A program made the translations under genes and the position numbers. A stretch of DNA of 64,000 nucleotides from Molanna angustata. Taxonomy: Eukaryota; Arthropoda; Insecta; Trichoptera; Molannidae. This document shows positions 22,280 through 32,997 of this stretch, one piece after another. Where the stretch lies: NCBI GenBank assembly GCA_963576475.1, contig OY754980.1, positions 30,611,563 through 30,675,562 of the forward strand. The letters are read 5' to 3'. The notes beneath the pieces were generated by a model. That model saw only the letters and a list, made by a program, of their open reading frames with translations, made no database searches and was not told the DNA's origin. The stretch's first letter is position 1, and each line of letters opens with the position of its first letter.

Positions 22280-22755
22280 TGTGATTTATTTATTAATTTG
22301 TAACTACCACCTCGGAACAGGTCTGGCCTTGTAAGGTGGTAAAAACCAACTAATTTATGTGTTAAATTATATTATTCATTTGTTTAATTATTATAAATTG
22401 ATCAGCTCCGCCATTGCCGGTCCCAAGCCCGGATGCAAAAGGAGGAGGGTTCTTAGGTGAGGTCAGCAGCCTACCTGGGGTAAAAGAAATAGCAAGCTCA
22501 CAGCCCGGAAAACCAAGAAATTGAAAAAGTTACACTCGATGAAACATTGATTTGTAAATTAAGAAAACAATAGAAACATGCTGGATTAAAAACAAGGGCA
22601 TAATATACTTCGGAAACATGATCGAGTAACAATAGTTTAAATCTTTATTTTATTAAAGGTATGATATTAAAAAAAATGAAACATGTTCTAAATGATTTTT
22701 CTGTGATACTCCTCGGAACAGGCTCAGCCTTGTCAGATGGTTTATATAAAAATAT
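22280..22755 (+). mobile_element. LINE 3' ends, two copies, with a 5'-like LINE segment between
   Basis: cctcggaacaggtctggcct, tgtaaggtggt (22312-22343) and cctcggaacaggctcagcct, tgtcagatggt (22713-22743) are two related 3' ends. Between them 22400-22545 holds gccattgccggtcccaagcc and gaggtcagcagcctacctgg, which look like a LINE leader or ORF fragment. All are truncated. Confidence 0.45.
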
Positions 22756-23284
22756 GTTACATATTGTATTTAAATTTTATTGAATTGTATTTTTAAATTA
22801 TATTTATTGTTTTTATTATGTTTTATGTACTTGGGTTTTCAATAGTAAAAGTACTTATTGTTATTTTTGGTTGTGTTGTAATTTCAGACAAATTCTTTTG
22901 ACCATCGCATTATAAGTAGTTAAAGTAATGGTGTTTTTTTATGGATAGCTCTTAAGCGAAGAGAAATTATTTAGTCTCATTTGAAGACACATTAAAACTA
23001 GGAAACGGCCTGATGAATAAACTTTAGATAGCACTCAAGATATAACAGAAAAAATGACCTATATTTGTTATATTATGTATGTATGTATGTAGCTACCGAT
23101 CCAAACCATGAATACAAAATTATTTATATCTTTTATTACTTCGTTGGAAAAAAATATCGTATTTTGATTTGGGTATTGTGATTTTTACTATATTTTTATT
23201 TCTAAATATTAAATCGACTTATCTTTAAATCAAATAGATTCAAAACGTTAACGAGAAAAATTATTTAAAAAAAAACCTTATAAT
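22756..23284. other. AT-rich, no gene recognised
   Basis: T- and A-rich DNA with a short tatg microsatellite near 23072-23092. No coding signal. Confidence 0.35.
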
Positions 23285-24168
23285 ATTACTAGTTGGCCCG
23301 GGAAGACACTGTTCTGCCACAGACAGCCTCTTAATATGTAGACCGCATTTTATATAGGTACACATCATTTTACATATTTTTTTTAAACATTTGAGTGTGG
23401 TATATTCTCTCCGTTGCGTAATACTGATGTCAATAGATTTGAGTGTGGAATATTTTCTCGGTGCGTAATACAGATGTCAATAGATTTGAGTGTGGTATAT
23501 TCTCTCGGTGCGTAATACAGGTGTCAAAAGATTTGAGTGTGGTATATTCTCTCGGTGCGTAATACGTATGCCAATAGATTTGAGTGTAGTATTTTCTCTC
23601 GGTGCGTAATACAGATGTCAATAGATTTGAGTGCGGTATATTCTCTCGGTGCGTAATACAGATGTCAATAGATTTGAGTTTGGTATATTCTCTCGGTGCG
23701 TAATACAGGTGTCAAAAGATTTGAGTGTGGTATATTCTCTCGGTGCGTAATACAGATGTCAATAGATTTGAGTGTGGTATATTCTCTCGGTGCGTAATAC
23801 AGATGTCAATAGATTTGTTCATACCGCCATTTATTGAAAGATTACACAACTTAAAAATTAAATAAGACCATTTATTTGTTTGGAAGTCAACTATTGTGGT
23901 TATATTTATTTTTGGATGAGAAATCCTATAATAAATTAATAAATTTTCCTTGAAAAGATATTTTTTTGAGATATCGATAATAACGCCACCTATTGGGTCC
24001 AAAACTATCCTATCTTTCAATCCGGAACCAACCATACAAATTAAAAAAATATCATTGAAATCGGCTGGGTCGTTTCGGAAATTTGCGTGTACGAACATCG
24101 TGCTGGATCAAAAATAACGTTTATTTTTCATAATAAAATATCATATAAATTTGATACTAGTTGCTATT
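23285..24168 (-). mobile_element. Helitron-like nonautonomous element
   Basis: The left end on the plus strand is actagttggcccgggaagac; on the minus strand this is a GC-rich end finishing ...gggccaactag followed by t, i.e. CTAG|T, as expected of a Helitron 3' end. The right part contains attgaaatcggctgggtcgt and aaatttgcgtgtacgaacat, a type of phrase common in insect Helitron-like repeats. The exact 5' TC end could not be placed. It contains the 47-bp array. Confidence 0.5.
23388..23816. repeat. 47-bp tandem array, about nine copies
   Basis: The unit includes gatttgagtgtggtatattc and tctcggtgcgtaatacagat. Successive gtgcgtaatac words are 47 bases apart. Copies differ by scattered substitutions. 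The minus-strand ITHREN-like reading frame is just the repeat and not a protein gene. Confidence 0.9.
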
Positions 24169-24304
24169 CTGAAATTATTGAAATTATTTTTTTTTACTTG
24201 TTGCGATAGGCAAATTAAATTATGTTTGGAAATGATATTGTTTAGAATTGTAGATACAAATTATAAAATTCTAAAAAAAAAACACTTTGTTTTTGTTTAG
24301 AAAT
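24169..24304. other. AT-rich spacer
   Basis: Short AT-rich segment between the Helitron-like element and the purine tract, with no feature recognised. Confidence 0.3.
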
Positions 24305-24860
24305 AGAAAATACGATAATTTTAGTATGACAAAAGAGACAGGTCGAACAAACGGGGCAGAAGAACCAAAAGGGACACATGAGACAGCAAGGGCAGAAATG
24401 ACTGAAAGGAGAAAAGTAACAGAAAGGATGAAAAGGCCAGAAGAGGCAAAGAGGACTGAAAGGACAAAAGGAACAGAATGAAATAAAAAGGTCAGAGGGG
24501 CAAAAATGTCTGAATGGACAAAAGTAACAGAAGGATCATAGGTGATAAGGAGGGCAGAAATTACTTAAAGGAAAATTAACAGAAGGGACAGAAGGTATAA
24601 AATACAAAAAAGATAACAGAAGAATCAGAAGTGACAATAAGAGCAGAAATAACTAAAAGGACAATAGTAACAGAAGGGCAGAAATGATTTAAATGAAAAA
24701 AATAACAGAAGGGACAGAAGGCATAAAGAGGTCAGAAGGGACTGAAAGGACAAAACTAACAGAAGGACAGAAGGGATAAAATAGTGAGAAGGGACTGAAA
24801 ATATAAAAGTAATAGAAGGGACAAAAAGGGCAGGACAGGCAGACACACACAAACACGTAT
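24305..24860. repeat. long polypurine minisatellite
   Basis: The plus strand is dominated by A and G for about 550 bases, built from variants of ggacagaagg, aaaggacaaaagtaacagaa and gggacagaaggcataa. Pyrimidines are sparse and mostly in ac/at steps. No gene; frames are low complexity. Confidence 0.85.
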
Positions 24861-25200
24861 TTGACCATTTTTTTGTATTGAAAGTCATGTCGGATACTAC
24901 ATAATTTTCTATAAAATATAAATAGAATATTTCTAGTTCCAATACAAAATAAATTGTCATTTCTAAAAGATGAAGGTGCCTTTCATCTTCGCAAATTAAT
25001 TATAAAAACTACAACTTAATTATTACTATTAAAACGAGTAGGTACCTTTGTAATATATATTGGAGTTTACTTGAATTAAAATGTCTCACCGTTCCCCTTT
25101 CATGAGATGGGTCATCGGTTCCCAAACTTTTTATGACTCGCGTACCACACTACCGTATTTTTTTGAATACGCTGAGTTATACCACCATATAAGAAGCAAT
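24861..25200. other. no gene recognised
   Basis: AT-rich with no recognised repeat. A short frame beginning at 25081 runs into the next LINE fragment. Confidence 0.3.
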
Positions 25201-25204
25201 CATT

Positions 25205-25290
25205 CAGATATAAAAATCGACTTCAAAATGAATGTTTGTCAAGATAGAAAAATGTGGTGTTCAGTTCTCTCATGGCGTGATGGTATATGA
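25205..25290 (+). mobile_element. RTE-like LINE 3' end
   Basis: cgacttcaaaatgaatgttt, gtcaagatagaaaaatgtgg and ctcatggcgtgatggtatat match the last part of the family at 54371-54860, with a small deletion of the tctgcctacccc block. Confidence 0.65.
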
Positions 25291-25298
25291 TTAACTTT

Positions 25299-25855
25299 CA
25301 CGCACCCACTAGGTCAACACGGCAATCTACTCTATTTCATGTCCCAATAAGTAGCACTAACTTCGCAAAAAACAACTTCATAACCAGATCATGCCAATCC
25401 TACAACACTAAATTCAGTGAAATAGACCTTTTCAATATCAACCTTGTCTCCTTAAAAAAACAATTACATATGCGTTCCTTATCAGAAATATAACGTAGTG
25501 GTGATGAGTGATGAAGGTCTGGATGGAACCCTATGTGTACAATCAGGTCAAAGCGGCTCCTTTTTTCCCAATGTCCCTCTCCCAAAGGCCACATCCCACC
25601 CCCCCCCCCCTTTCTTCAATTCGCAGACGTCTTTCTTCTTTTTCTTTTTTTTTTGCTTCTCCTGTATACTTCTTTGCTCTTTATATATATAAATTTATTT
25701 TTATCCATTTTTTATGTTGTATTCGACTTTTGACCATTAGCTTGTTTCTATTATTTGTTTTTAACTGGTGTATATTTTAACTATTGTTTTCCTTTGTATT
25801 TTATCATTTGTATGTACTGTTGGTTTTCCAATGTAATAATAAAATAAATAAATAT
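25299..25855 (+). pseudogene. LINE (jockey/CR1-like) C-terminus with 3' UTR
   Basis: The frame reads PTRSTRQSTLFHVPISSTNF, AKNNFITRSCQSYN and ends near 25493. This is the arginine-rich, NxxxRxCxxYN-like ending of a LINE reverse transcriptase. A 3' UTR of about 350 bases follows, with poly-C and T-rich stretches, and ends in an aataataaaataaataaata tail. 5' truncated. Confidence 0.7.
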
Positions 25856-26149
25856 GTATGTATGAAGTAATAATTATCTTTCATACAATTCGCCTGTACA
25901 ATGAGCGTGTATTTTTAATGCATTCCTATTGTATACAATCTTTTTAGATTGATCCGGCTCGAAGGACCAATGTAAACAGATTGTAGACAATATGAATCGA
26001 AAGAAAATAAAACAATGCAATATCGTTGATAATTTTTAATGTTTTAACACTTCCTTTTATCGTGGGATATGCCTTGATGGTGTATCTGTTTAAATTAATA
26101 TATATATTTTATGTTGAATTTTAATATATATTTATATATTTTTATTAAT
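25856..26149. other. no gene recognised
   Basis: AT-rich. tatacaatctttttagattg near 25932 and atgtaaacagattgtagaca near 25970 form a weak inverted pair only. Confidence 0.3.
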
Positions 26150-26492
26150 ATATATTTTTTTTCGTATGTTGAATTTTTTTTTTTTTGTTAGTTATTTTTG
26201 TTTTTTCTAATATTATCTTTTGTATACTTTTATTTACATATTGAGTTGTTGTTTGTAACAAAAATATAACAATTTAACTGTCATAATCCTTTTCCCATCC
26301 TTTTCCTTTCCCGTCACAGGCAAACATACATCTTAGTTATATTTAAATTTATGATGTTTGAAATGTTTTATATTTAATATCTGTGGAGATATGTAATTGG
26401 TCTGTTTGTTTTTATTTTATAGTGTATTATTCCATTTTAGTATTTTAAGACTGTATTTGTCCCTAAATAAATAAATAAATAAATAAATGAAA
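26150..26492 (+). mobile_element. LINE 3' UTR with ATAA tail
   Basis: T-rich UTR-like DNA ends tatttgtccctaaataaata and a perfect (aaat)n run at 26464-26488. Likely the 3' end of a truncated LINE; no ORF part left. Confidence 0.5.
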
Positions 26493-26831
26493 GATGGAAT
26501 TTTTCTACGGGTTGGGAATCGATGAGGTAGGATGATAGGAGGTGTCCCATCTTTACATGAGATAGGTAACATGGGGTAGGATGGGGGTAAAGTGAACCTG
26601 GGGCTAATCCGTAAATGCGCCAACAATTCTAATTAAGGCGATTAGACGGATGACAAACGTGTTATACGCGTGAGGCCCCGTCTAGTGGTTAATTTCTTTG
26701 GGGGAAGACACTAACGGCTGTATAACCTCAGGCGGAGAACGCAGAGATATCTTTGTCATACACCCCAAGCAAAACGTTACACTCTCTCACTTTACTGGGA
26801 GAATTACGGGTCAAATGGCTGGCGTAAAAAA
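26493..26831. other. unassigned GC-richer segment
   Basis: Less AT-rich than its flanks, with words such as gaggccccgtctagtggtta and ttgggggaagacactaacgg. No clean long ORF and no recognised ends. Could be part of an older mobile element. Confidence 0.35.
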
Positions 26832-26945
26832 TCTTATATATTATAAAAATTCAGCCTGCGCATGTACGTGTTCGTGAAACTCGAATACCAGTCGGTCGAT
26901 TGACTTGAAATTTTGACACAACATTGCATTTGAATACTAGAACTT
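26832..26945 (+). mobile_element. Helitron 5'-end-like fragment
   Basis: It begins tcttatatattataaaaatt after an A, then gcctgcgcatgtacgtgttc and gtcgattgacttgaaatttt. This resembles the 5' end and the 'cgatt..gaaatttt' phrase typical of insect Helitron-like repeats. It is cut off at the adjoining LINE end. Confidence 0.4.
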
Positions 26946-27080
26946 TTTCTTCCTTTTATGGTGCCGCTCCTAACGGAGGTTGGCGAACATCACACCAAAC
27001 TCTTCCTGAGCCAGCCTAATAAGTGACACTTGGCTGAAAGTGTAAATAATAAATAAACTAGACATCTTAATTCAGAAAAT
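26946..27080 (-). pseudogene. LINE 3' end
   Basis: The minus strand reads RLAQEEFGVMFANLR-like residues and ends gttaggagcggcaccataaa. Same family as 20815-20965. Confidence 0.5.
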
Positions 27081-27198
27081 CTCGCTGATAATATAAATTG
27101 TTTGATCTCGACTACCAAACTGTTAACGAAATATATTGGTAACAAACTGACTAAAAGTTGAATCGATTGAGACGTCGTATTATGATCGATCATTATTT

Positions 27199-27630
27199 AT
27201 GATGATGATATTACGATGGTTTGATGATATTGTGACTCATGCTTTTGGAAAAAAAAATATTGTAGTTTTACGGTGTAACGCTGTCTCAATAGCCAAAATA
27301 AAAAGTTCAAAACAATACGATGTGAGGACTCGAATTTCTTCCTCGTGGATTGTTCCCGATTATTGGACCACGCAATTCCTTACTGAACACGGCAGTTTCA
27401 AAAGTTATCTCCTTCGTTTTCCCTTATTCGATTCGCCCTTATGTAAGTTTTGTGATAACCCTGAACAGACTTCTGAGCATATCCTATGGGAATGCACTAA
27501 CTTCTCCGTGTCAACTTTCCGACGAGAACTCTACGAAGATGTCCGAGGGAATTTCTTTGGACCCATTGGACATACGGCCTTGTAGCCACGAAGAGCAACT
27601 TGAGGACTTTCAAGACTTTCTGTCTTAAAT
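27199..27630 (+). pseudogene. R1/LOA/jockey-type LINE C-terminus with cysteine knuckle
   Basis: The plus frame reads ISSSWIVPDYWTTQFLTEHG, SFKSYLLRFPLFDSPLCKFC, DNPEQTSEHILWECTNF. CxxC...H....C spacing and the (Q)FLTxHGxFxxYLxRF preamble are typical of LINE C-termini in the R1/jockey groups. The end (SHEEQLEDFQDFLS) lies in the next frame, so a frameshift near 27575 is likely. About 110 codons remain. Confidence 0.8.
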
Positions 27631-28315
27631 TCGGTGCACTATTATCTTCACTATCACTGAGCAGTGAGCCAGTTGTTTCCACATGATTTGGCACATGAAG
27701 TGCAGTGTCTGCAAGGTTTTAGAGTTTTCTGGTCTTTTATTATGTTCTTTATGTGTTCTTTCAGAGTTTTTCAAGGGGCCGATATTAGTCCCCATAAGCA
27801 GAAAGAGTGGTGGTGAGGGAAGAATTCCTTTAATAGTGATATCACGAGTATAAAATAAAGCTGAGTACCGACTTTTGTACGTAGGTAAGAGGGAGAAAAT
27901 TAGTCAGTTGATTAGTAAGAAGAAGATGTGAGATGTGTGTGAATTAATTAAGAATAGTGTAGGCTTATTGTAACCACAAGTATGTATGGAGTGAGTTAAC
28001 CCCAGGGGAGAGAGTCTTCATAGACAGCCGGGGTTTCTTAAAGAGACGAGCACTATATACATACATAGGTACTTGAGAGTGATGATGTTCTTGGGGGGAT
28101 TAATTGACAATATGGATGTACTAGGAAATATAATTATCTTAAAAGGTATTTTACGCTAGATGAAAGGATTGAAGAAGAAATAACACAAAAAAATATATCA
28201 CTTCTTTCACATAAACGTTCAATTTGTTTTATTGACTAAGTAGAAATCGTACAGTGGTCAAAATTCGACCGAAATTCATTAAATTTTCATTTTGAAAAGT
28301 AATTGGACCTGGGTG
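27631..28315 (+). mobile_element. probable 3' UTR of the preceding LINE, then AT-rich DNA
   Basis: 27770-28070 contains ggggccgatattagtcccca and aaccccaggggagagagtct and continues past the ORF end. It finishes near a catacatacata stretch at 28058-28072. The rest has no recognised feature. Confidence 0.45.
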
Positions 28316-28416
28316 CCTAGACAACGTATCTTTTAGCTCGAGAACAACTGTCACTTCCATACATTGAGTTAACTTTTCTTGTTTCTTTTCTTGAGCTGAA
28401 TGACACGTTGTCTAGG
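28316..28416. mobile_element. about 100-bp MITE with 29-bp imperfect inverted repeats
   Basis: cctagacaacgt (28316) is inverted as acgttgtctagg ending at 28416. Inner sequence agctcgagaa / ttcttgagct extends the inverted repeat. No ORF. Target duplication is not clear. Confidence 0.7.
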
Positions 28417-28554
28417 GGGGCTGATCTATGATAAAAAATCATGAATTTATCAAGAGGTACTAAGTTTTTTTTTACATACTGCAAAGTGTAACTGTTGTAA
28501 TATACCATTTATATTGTTTCACAGTAGATAATGTATATTTCTTAAATATGTTCT
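28417..28554. other. AT-rich spacer
   Basis: No recognised feature. Confidence 0.3.
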
Positions 28555-29060
28555 GTATTTGAATTTAAAACAACATATTTTTTTGACAAACTCTAACATC
28601 TCAATAGAGACGAAGTTTGAATATTATAGAAGAACCAGGAACTCAAGAAACCTACAGGGCTGGTTTACGCGATCACTTTTTCAACGTTCACCAACTATCC
28701 CTTATCAATGCAATTTTGAAAGTTCTTTAATTTTTAACAGTGAGTAACAGATCGCCTGAAAATAGGACATTATTACTATTGCCATCTATCAAAAAAAAAT
28801 ATATCATTTGACTCCCGACAGGGAAAAAAATCCAATGTTTATGCATTTAAAAAATATTCGATTTAAAACAACGTGTTTGTTGTTGGCAGTATGGAAGAAA
28901 ACTATCTATGGTTTGATGTGAAATAATCTTTATTTTATTTAATGTATTTATAATACATATTCTGTATGGATTGTAGCTTTCTTCACTACTTCATATAAAC
29001 TTTAAGTATACCAAATCTCAAAACTCCTCTGTGCGCGCAGTTTGTTCCGAAATTTTCGCT
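28555..29060 (+). mobile_element. repeat families B and C, adjacent copies
   Basis: 28585-28830 has family B blocks (tttttttgacaaactctaac, tctcaatagagacgaagttt, gactcccgacagggaaaaa). 28860-29050 has family C blocks (aaacaacgtgtttgttgttg, tcaaaactcctctgtgcgcg). The two may be parts of one larger element. Confidence 0.55.
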
Positions 29061-29987
29061 ACACGTCGCGTCAGATTTATGAGAAAAACTTATGCTATAA
29101 TGTGTATGTAGGTAGGTACCCTACGTTTATTGATAAGGAAAATTCGTGTAATATTGATAATGTCCTAGAACCAGATCCACACAACATTCTTACAATTGGA
29201 GCAATTATCAACATTTTGCTGTGTGAAGCGTTAAAAAAAATATCAAAAAAAAAATTCACACTAATTATTATTTCACGTTGATAAATACGTTGAAATAAAT
29301 AATTAACCAACAGTCATATTTTTATTACATATTTCATGATTTTTTTTTTTCACAAAATACTCACTATGAAATAAGTACTTTTTTAATTATAAACTCAATT
29401 TGATTTTCTTGAAATAAAGAACCAACATTTATGTGATATAGAAAAATAAAAATATTTTATTTTCAAGTAATATTTATTTATGAACAATTTTTTTGCAAGA
29501 CTTATATACCTATACTTCTTATGCAATGCAAGAACGAGTATGTATGTAAAGTCAAGGAGACCAATACCTACAATACAAGACCACGACCGGAGTGGTCTTA
29601 ACATTTGCTCATCACTACAAAGATTTCAATATCATAAATTTCGTTGAAATTAAGAACGTTTTGTATTACTGAGTCTTTGAGTTTACATAGATGCTCTTAA
29701 CTATATTTTTTTCATTAAAAAACAGTATTTGTTGTCGTCCGCATATAAAGGTAAACTCTGTGTAAAACAATCAGAAGAGAATGGAGGAGTGAGGAAGGTA
29801 AAATGAAACGTTGTGTAAGAGAATGCATTTTATTATTATCAAATGAAGAAAATATTAAACATTCTTTCCATTAAGAGAAGATGAACAAAAATAAAATTCG
29901 ACATCGTATGCAAATTTATGCAGAGGTATTCAATTAATACTCTAAATATTTATACTTTAATATTTTTTATTTATTTAAGGGACAAAC
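29061..29987. other. AT-rich, no gene recognised
   Basis: Short open frames at 29042-29310 on both strands look like AT-rich chance frames. 29570-29600 has gaccacgaccggagtggtct, a small inverted repeat. No clear element. Confidence 0.35.
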
Positions 29988-30165
29988 GCATCACCTTTAT
30001 CATTGGTCCTGTATGGGATCTGGCCTCTCCTCCTCCAGAATCCTTCTCCAGCCGTTCCTGTGATCCGCAGCTCTCCTCCATCTTGAAATTCTGACCTCCC
30101 TTATGACGTACTCTGTGTCATCCAGCCTGTACTTCTTCTGCTCTCTGGATTAGTATTGAGAATCA
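29988..30165 (-). pseudogene. LINE reverse transcriptase C-terminus
   Basis: The minus frame reads YRLDDTEYVIREVRISRWRR, AADHRNGWRRILEEERPDPI. The WRRAAxxRxxWRRIxEE signature is a LINE C-terminal ending, with a plus-strand (ttta)n-like tail at 29967-29980. Confidence 0.7.
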
Positions 30166-30331
30166 ATTTGGGGATACGAAAATCATTTGTCTGGCTTTCA
30201 TGTCCCAACCACAAATACAGTCTATAAAAATATACAAAAAAAACCTACAGATGATCATGATTTTAATAATGAGCAGAAAATCCAATGACTTATTTCTTCA
30301 TTTTGATATTCCGAATTATTTTATCTTTAAT

Positions 30332-30985
30332 CGTTTTGGCATGTGAATTTTGCCCTAAACCACTATATTTTGAGTCACTATGCGACATGTTTCGGCAGTG
30401 CTGTCCTGCCATCGACCGGCTAGTTGAGACTGAGTGTTGATGTTTAGTTTTTGGATGTGTCAGATGTGTGGGGAGGTGAGTAGAGGGGGTTGGTGGTGGA
30501 CGGATTGGTGTCGAGAGGGGCGGGGGTGGAACAGGGTCGGATTTGATTCTGTATAGTATTCTTGTTTTTTTATGGGGAAGGCTGTCAAGAGTGGTGATGT
30601 ATTGAGGAAAGTGTTATTGTTTATAAGTTTAATGCCGGTGTTTATATGTTTGTGTATTTCAAGTGTTTCGTAATTGTTTAGTCGGTAACCTTTATATGAT
30701 GTTTCGTGTAGTAATTTTAGTGTGTGGTTGTTGAAAGAAAGTTATTGAGTTGTCTATCTGTACCGGTGAAAATGCAAAATATGTCGTCCACGTATCTATA
30801 CCATTTCATCACGTATTTAATCAGATGGGTTGTGGGATTAAAAAGTTTCGTTTCTAGGTTGTCAAGGAACATATAAGATTATTAAACAACTAGCCGGTCG
30901 ATGGCAGGACAGCGCTGCCGAAACATGTCGCATAGTGACTGAAAATATAGTGGTTTAGGGCAAAATTCACATGCTAAAACGGTTA
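30332..30985 (-). mobile_element. Penelope-like element with inverted pseudo-LTRs
   Basis: Inverted repeats of about 100 bases bound the unit: cgttttggcatgtgaatttt (30332 on) matches the reverse complement of the right end (30882-30985). Both repeats contain cgaaacatgtcgc on one strand, and gccGAAAC-at-GTC fits the 3' half of the minimal hammerhead known from Penelope pseudo-LTRs, with a GGCAG/CTGCC stem II. The 5' core CUGANGA is not recognisable. Between the repeats lies a Penelope coding remnant. Inverted flanking repeats are known for this retroelement class. Confidence 0.8.
30460..30873 (-). pseudogene. Penelope-like polyprotein remnant (RT motif joined to endonuclease end)
   Basis: The minus strand starts MFLDNLETKLFNPTTHLIKY and continues VMKWYRYVDDIFCIFTGTDR, carrying the YVDD catalytic motif of reverse transcriptase, with RQLNNFLS after it. 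About 30 codons later the reading moves to another frame: ETSYKGYRLNNYETLEIHKH and KLINNNTFLNTSPLL, the usual C-terminal end of the GIY-YIG endonuclease domain. The thumb, linker and most of the endonuclease are deleted, so it is not functional. The stop is at 30460-30462. Confidence 0.8.
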
Positions 30986-31019
30986 ATATGAACAACCACA
31001 AAATATCCGCCGAGTATTT

Positions 31020-31110
31020 AAACTATATTATTTTATCTTTCATGCATATCACCACGTCATATCCTTCAATGGGTTGTAGAGAGAACTGAGCGCTACATTT
31101 TTCTATCTTG
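31020..31110 (-). mobile_element. RTE-like LINE 3' end
   Basis: atatcaccacgtcatatcct, ttgtagagagaactgagcgc and tacatttttctatcttgaca are the reverse complement of the family's end. Only the tail remains. Confidence 0.6.
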
Positions 31111-31134
31111 ACACGTATTTTTTTGTGTTGCTTC

Positions 31135-31385
31135 TCGGACAACTTCTTCTTCTTTATCATGGTTACAATCTTAGGATTGGTTTGTACCAAACACTCAATC
31201 TCTCCACATATCTCTATTGTCCGCCAGCCTCTTCATCTCTTGGTAGCTTGTACAGCTCACATCACTAATCGCCTGGTGCATGTAACTGTCTCTAGGGCGA
31301 CCTCTATAGTTTCTGCCCTCCATCATTCCTTAGGCGATAGTAACAAGTAGACCCGGATGCCTGATGTTATGGCATATCCATATGA
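31135..31385 (-). pseudogene. LINE reverse transcriptase C-terminus
   Basis: The minus frame reads MEGRNYRGRPRDSYMHQAIS, SCTSYQEMKRLADNREMWRD, then VFGTNQS and an aaagaagaag tail. GRxxRGRPR and YQEMKRLAxxRxxWR define the family; 2130-2345 is an older relative. Confidence 0.75.
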
Positions 31386-31439
31386 ATCGTTGATACAAAG
31401 AAAACCCTCTTTAGGAGTTGTCTCTTTTCTTCGATAAAT

Positions 31440-31730
31440 AAATAAATTGATATATTTTATTTATTTATTTATTTATTACAAAAAGACATATTTTATATAA
31501 AAAAAATACATAGCAAAAAAGAAATTAATACACTTTATAATATGACTTCCTTCAAAAAGAGATATACTCGTGCTTTGAAGGAAATACTATTAATAACTAT
31601 TAATTTTTGTCACATTTGTTTTAAAAGCTATAAAATTTGCTATATTTGTAGGTAATAAAGCTGTGAGTTGAAAGTCCCTTAGAATTCATGCTTCACTTAT
31701 CAATTTTTCCTCTCAGTAAAATTCTCTCCT
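31440..31730 (-). mobile_element. LINE 3' UTR and tail
   Basis: ttatttatttatttattaca at the left is an inverted A-rich tail. The A-rich DNA that follows resembles LINE 3' UTR (ctcgtgctttgaaggaaata). No ORF. Confidence 0.5.
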
Positions 31731-32178
31731 CTAGAATTCGTAAAAAGCTTTAGTTCTACCTACACAAAATAAAATCAACAAACTTTATTTGCCAAACATC
31801 AGATAGATACAACCGAACGTATAAAAATATATTAAATTGATAAGTTTTGAAGATCATTAAACAAAAATAACATACAAATCATCACATCGTGCCCCTCACA
31901 AGGCAAGCAGAGATATTCGACTGCAGAATGCATAGAAAATTGTAAAACTTTTTCGAATATATTTTATGTGAAATTAGGAAAAAATATTGTCAAATGGCAC
32001 ATATATTAACACATCAAACTAGAACCAACATTAGTAAACTAATGCAGGTACCTAGAACCAATACAACCTATGGATATATAGACACCAAAACAGTAATTAA
32101 GAATATAATAAATTGTTTATGTAAATTAATTTCAAGAATTGGACATAAGATAGGTACATATACACAATCTTAAAACAT
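31731..32178. other. AT-rich, no gene recognised
   Basis: No repeat or coding signal recognised. Confidence 0.3.
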
Positions 32179-32181
32179 TTA

Positions 32182-32997
32182 GGGCCGGTCTTATAAACGT
32201 TCGTTAGTTAGATTTCAGACCAAACAAACCGAAATTTGATACAAATGCTCTATATTTCGTCTTACCTATAACAATCCGTTAGTTAAATTTTAGTAAAAGT
32301 TTACCGATAGCCTTTACCGACGGTCGGACCACCGATTAAGCGTTCGTTAACGATAAGTTATGGAAAGATTGAGTTTTACCACACTTTTTGATTGAGTTTT
32401 TTTTATGTTGCGGTACATTTTCAATACTACGAATATTTTGAAATATACTGTTTTATATTTTTTTGGATTTACATATTGAATTGCTTTTTTTTCAGTAAAA
32501 AATATCGTATGACAGTGATTTTGAATAACCAAAACGAATTTGATTGCAAGTTTGTGTTTGACCAAATATTTTATTATTTCAACATGACATTGATGACACT
32601 GAATTTCGTTTTATTTTATATTAATTATTTTTTTTTATTTAAAAAAAAAGAATGTCAGTTGAGGCGAGATTTGAACGAACCCGCGTCCACTGAATTTCTA
32701 ATCCAGCACGCTAGCTAAATAATAAAGGATTATCACCATTTTTATAATTTTTAATATTGTTTGAAGTTCGCAAAAAATTAAACACTCTCTGTTCATATAT
32801 TGCTTAATCCATTATAGTCCATTACAAATCAACTGAAAATCCATTGTAGTCTAATTAGACTGTAACTGTCAAATAAACGGACAGTTAAAATAGTTTTATA
32901 ATACCTCCGATAGAAATATCTACTTAGGAACATCCATCCGTTAGTAAATCGTAAACATACTTACGAATATTTGGTCTTTCGTTTATAAGACTGGCCC
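32182..32997. mobile_element. Harbinger-like nonautonomous DNA transposon, 816 bp
   Basis: Ends gggccggtcttataaacg and its imperfect reverse complement cgtttataagactggccc. The flanks are TTA on both sides (32179-32181 and 32998-33000), fitting the 3-bp TWA duplication of PIF/Harbinger elements. Inner blocks such as ccgttagttaaattttag and ccatccgttagtaaatcgt also mirror each other. A tRNA-like scrap (gagatttgaacgaacccgcg) lies at 32665-32715. No transposase. Confidence 0.75.

Noticed and set aside
23388..23816. Possible CRISPR-like array (47-bp repeats)
   Set aside because: The repeats are contiguous without unique spacers, and the DNA is eukaryotic.
24287..24481. Plus-strand frame rich in T, E, R and K
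   Set aside because: It is the polypurine repeat translated; composition alone explains the open frame.
30332..30985. Interpretation as a simple TIR DNA transposon
   Set aside because: The interior encodes a YVDD reverse transcriptase block and a GIY-YIG end, which fits a Penelope-like element with inverted pseudo-LTRs instead.
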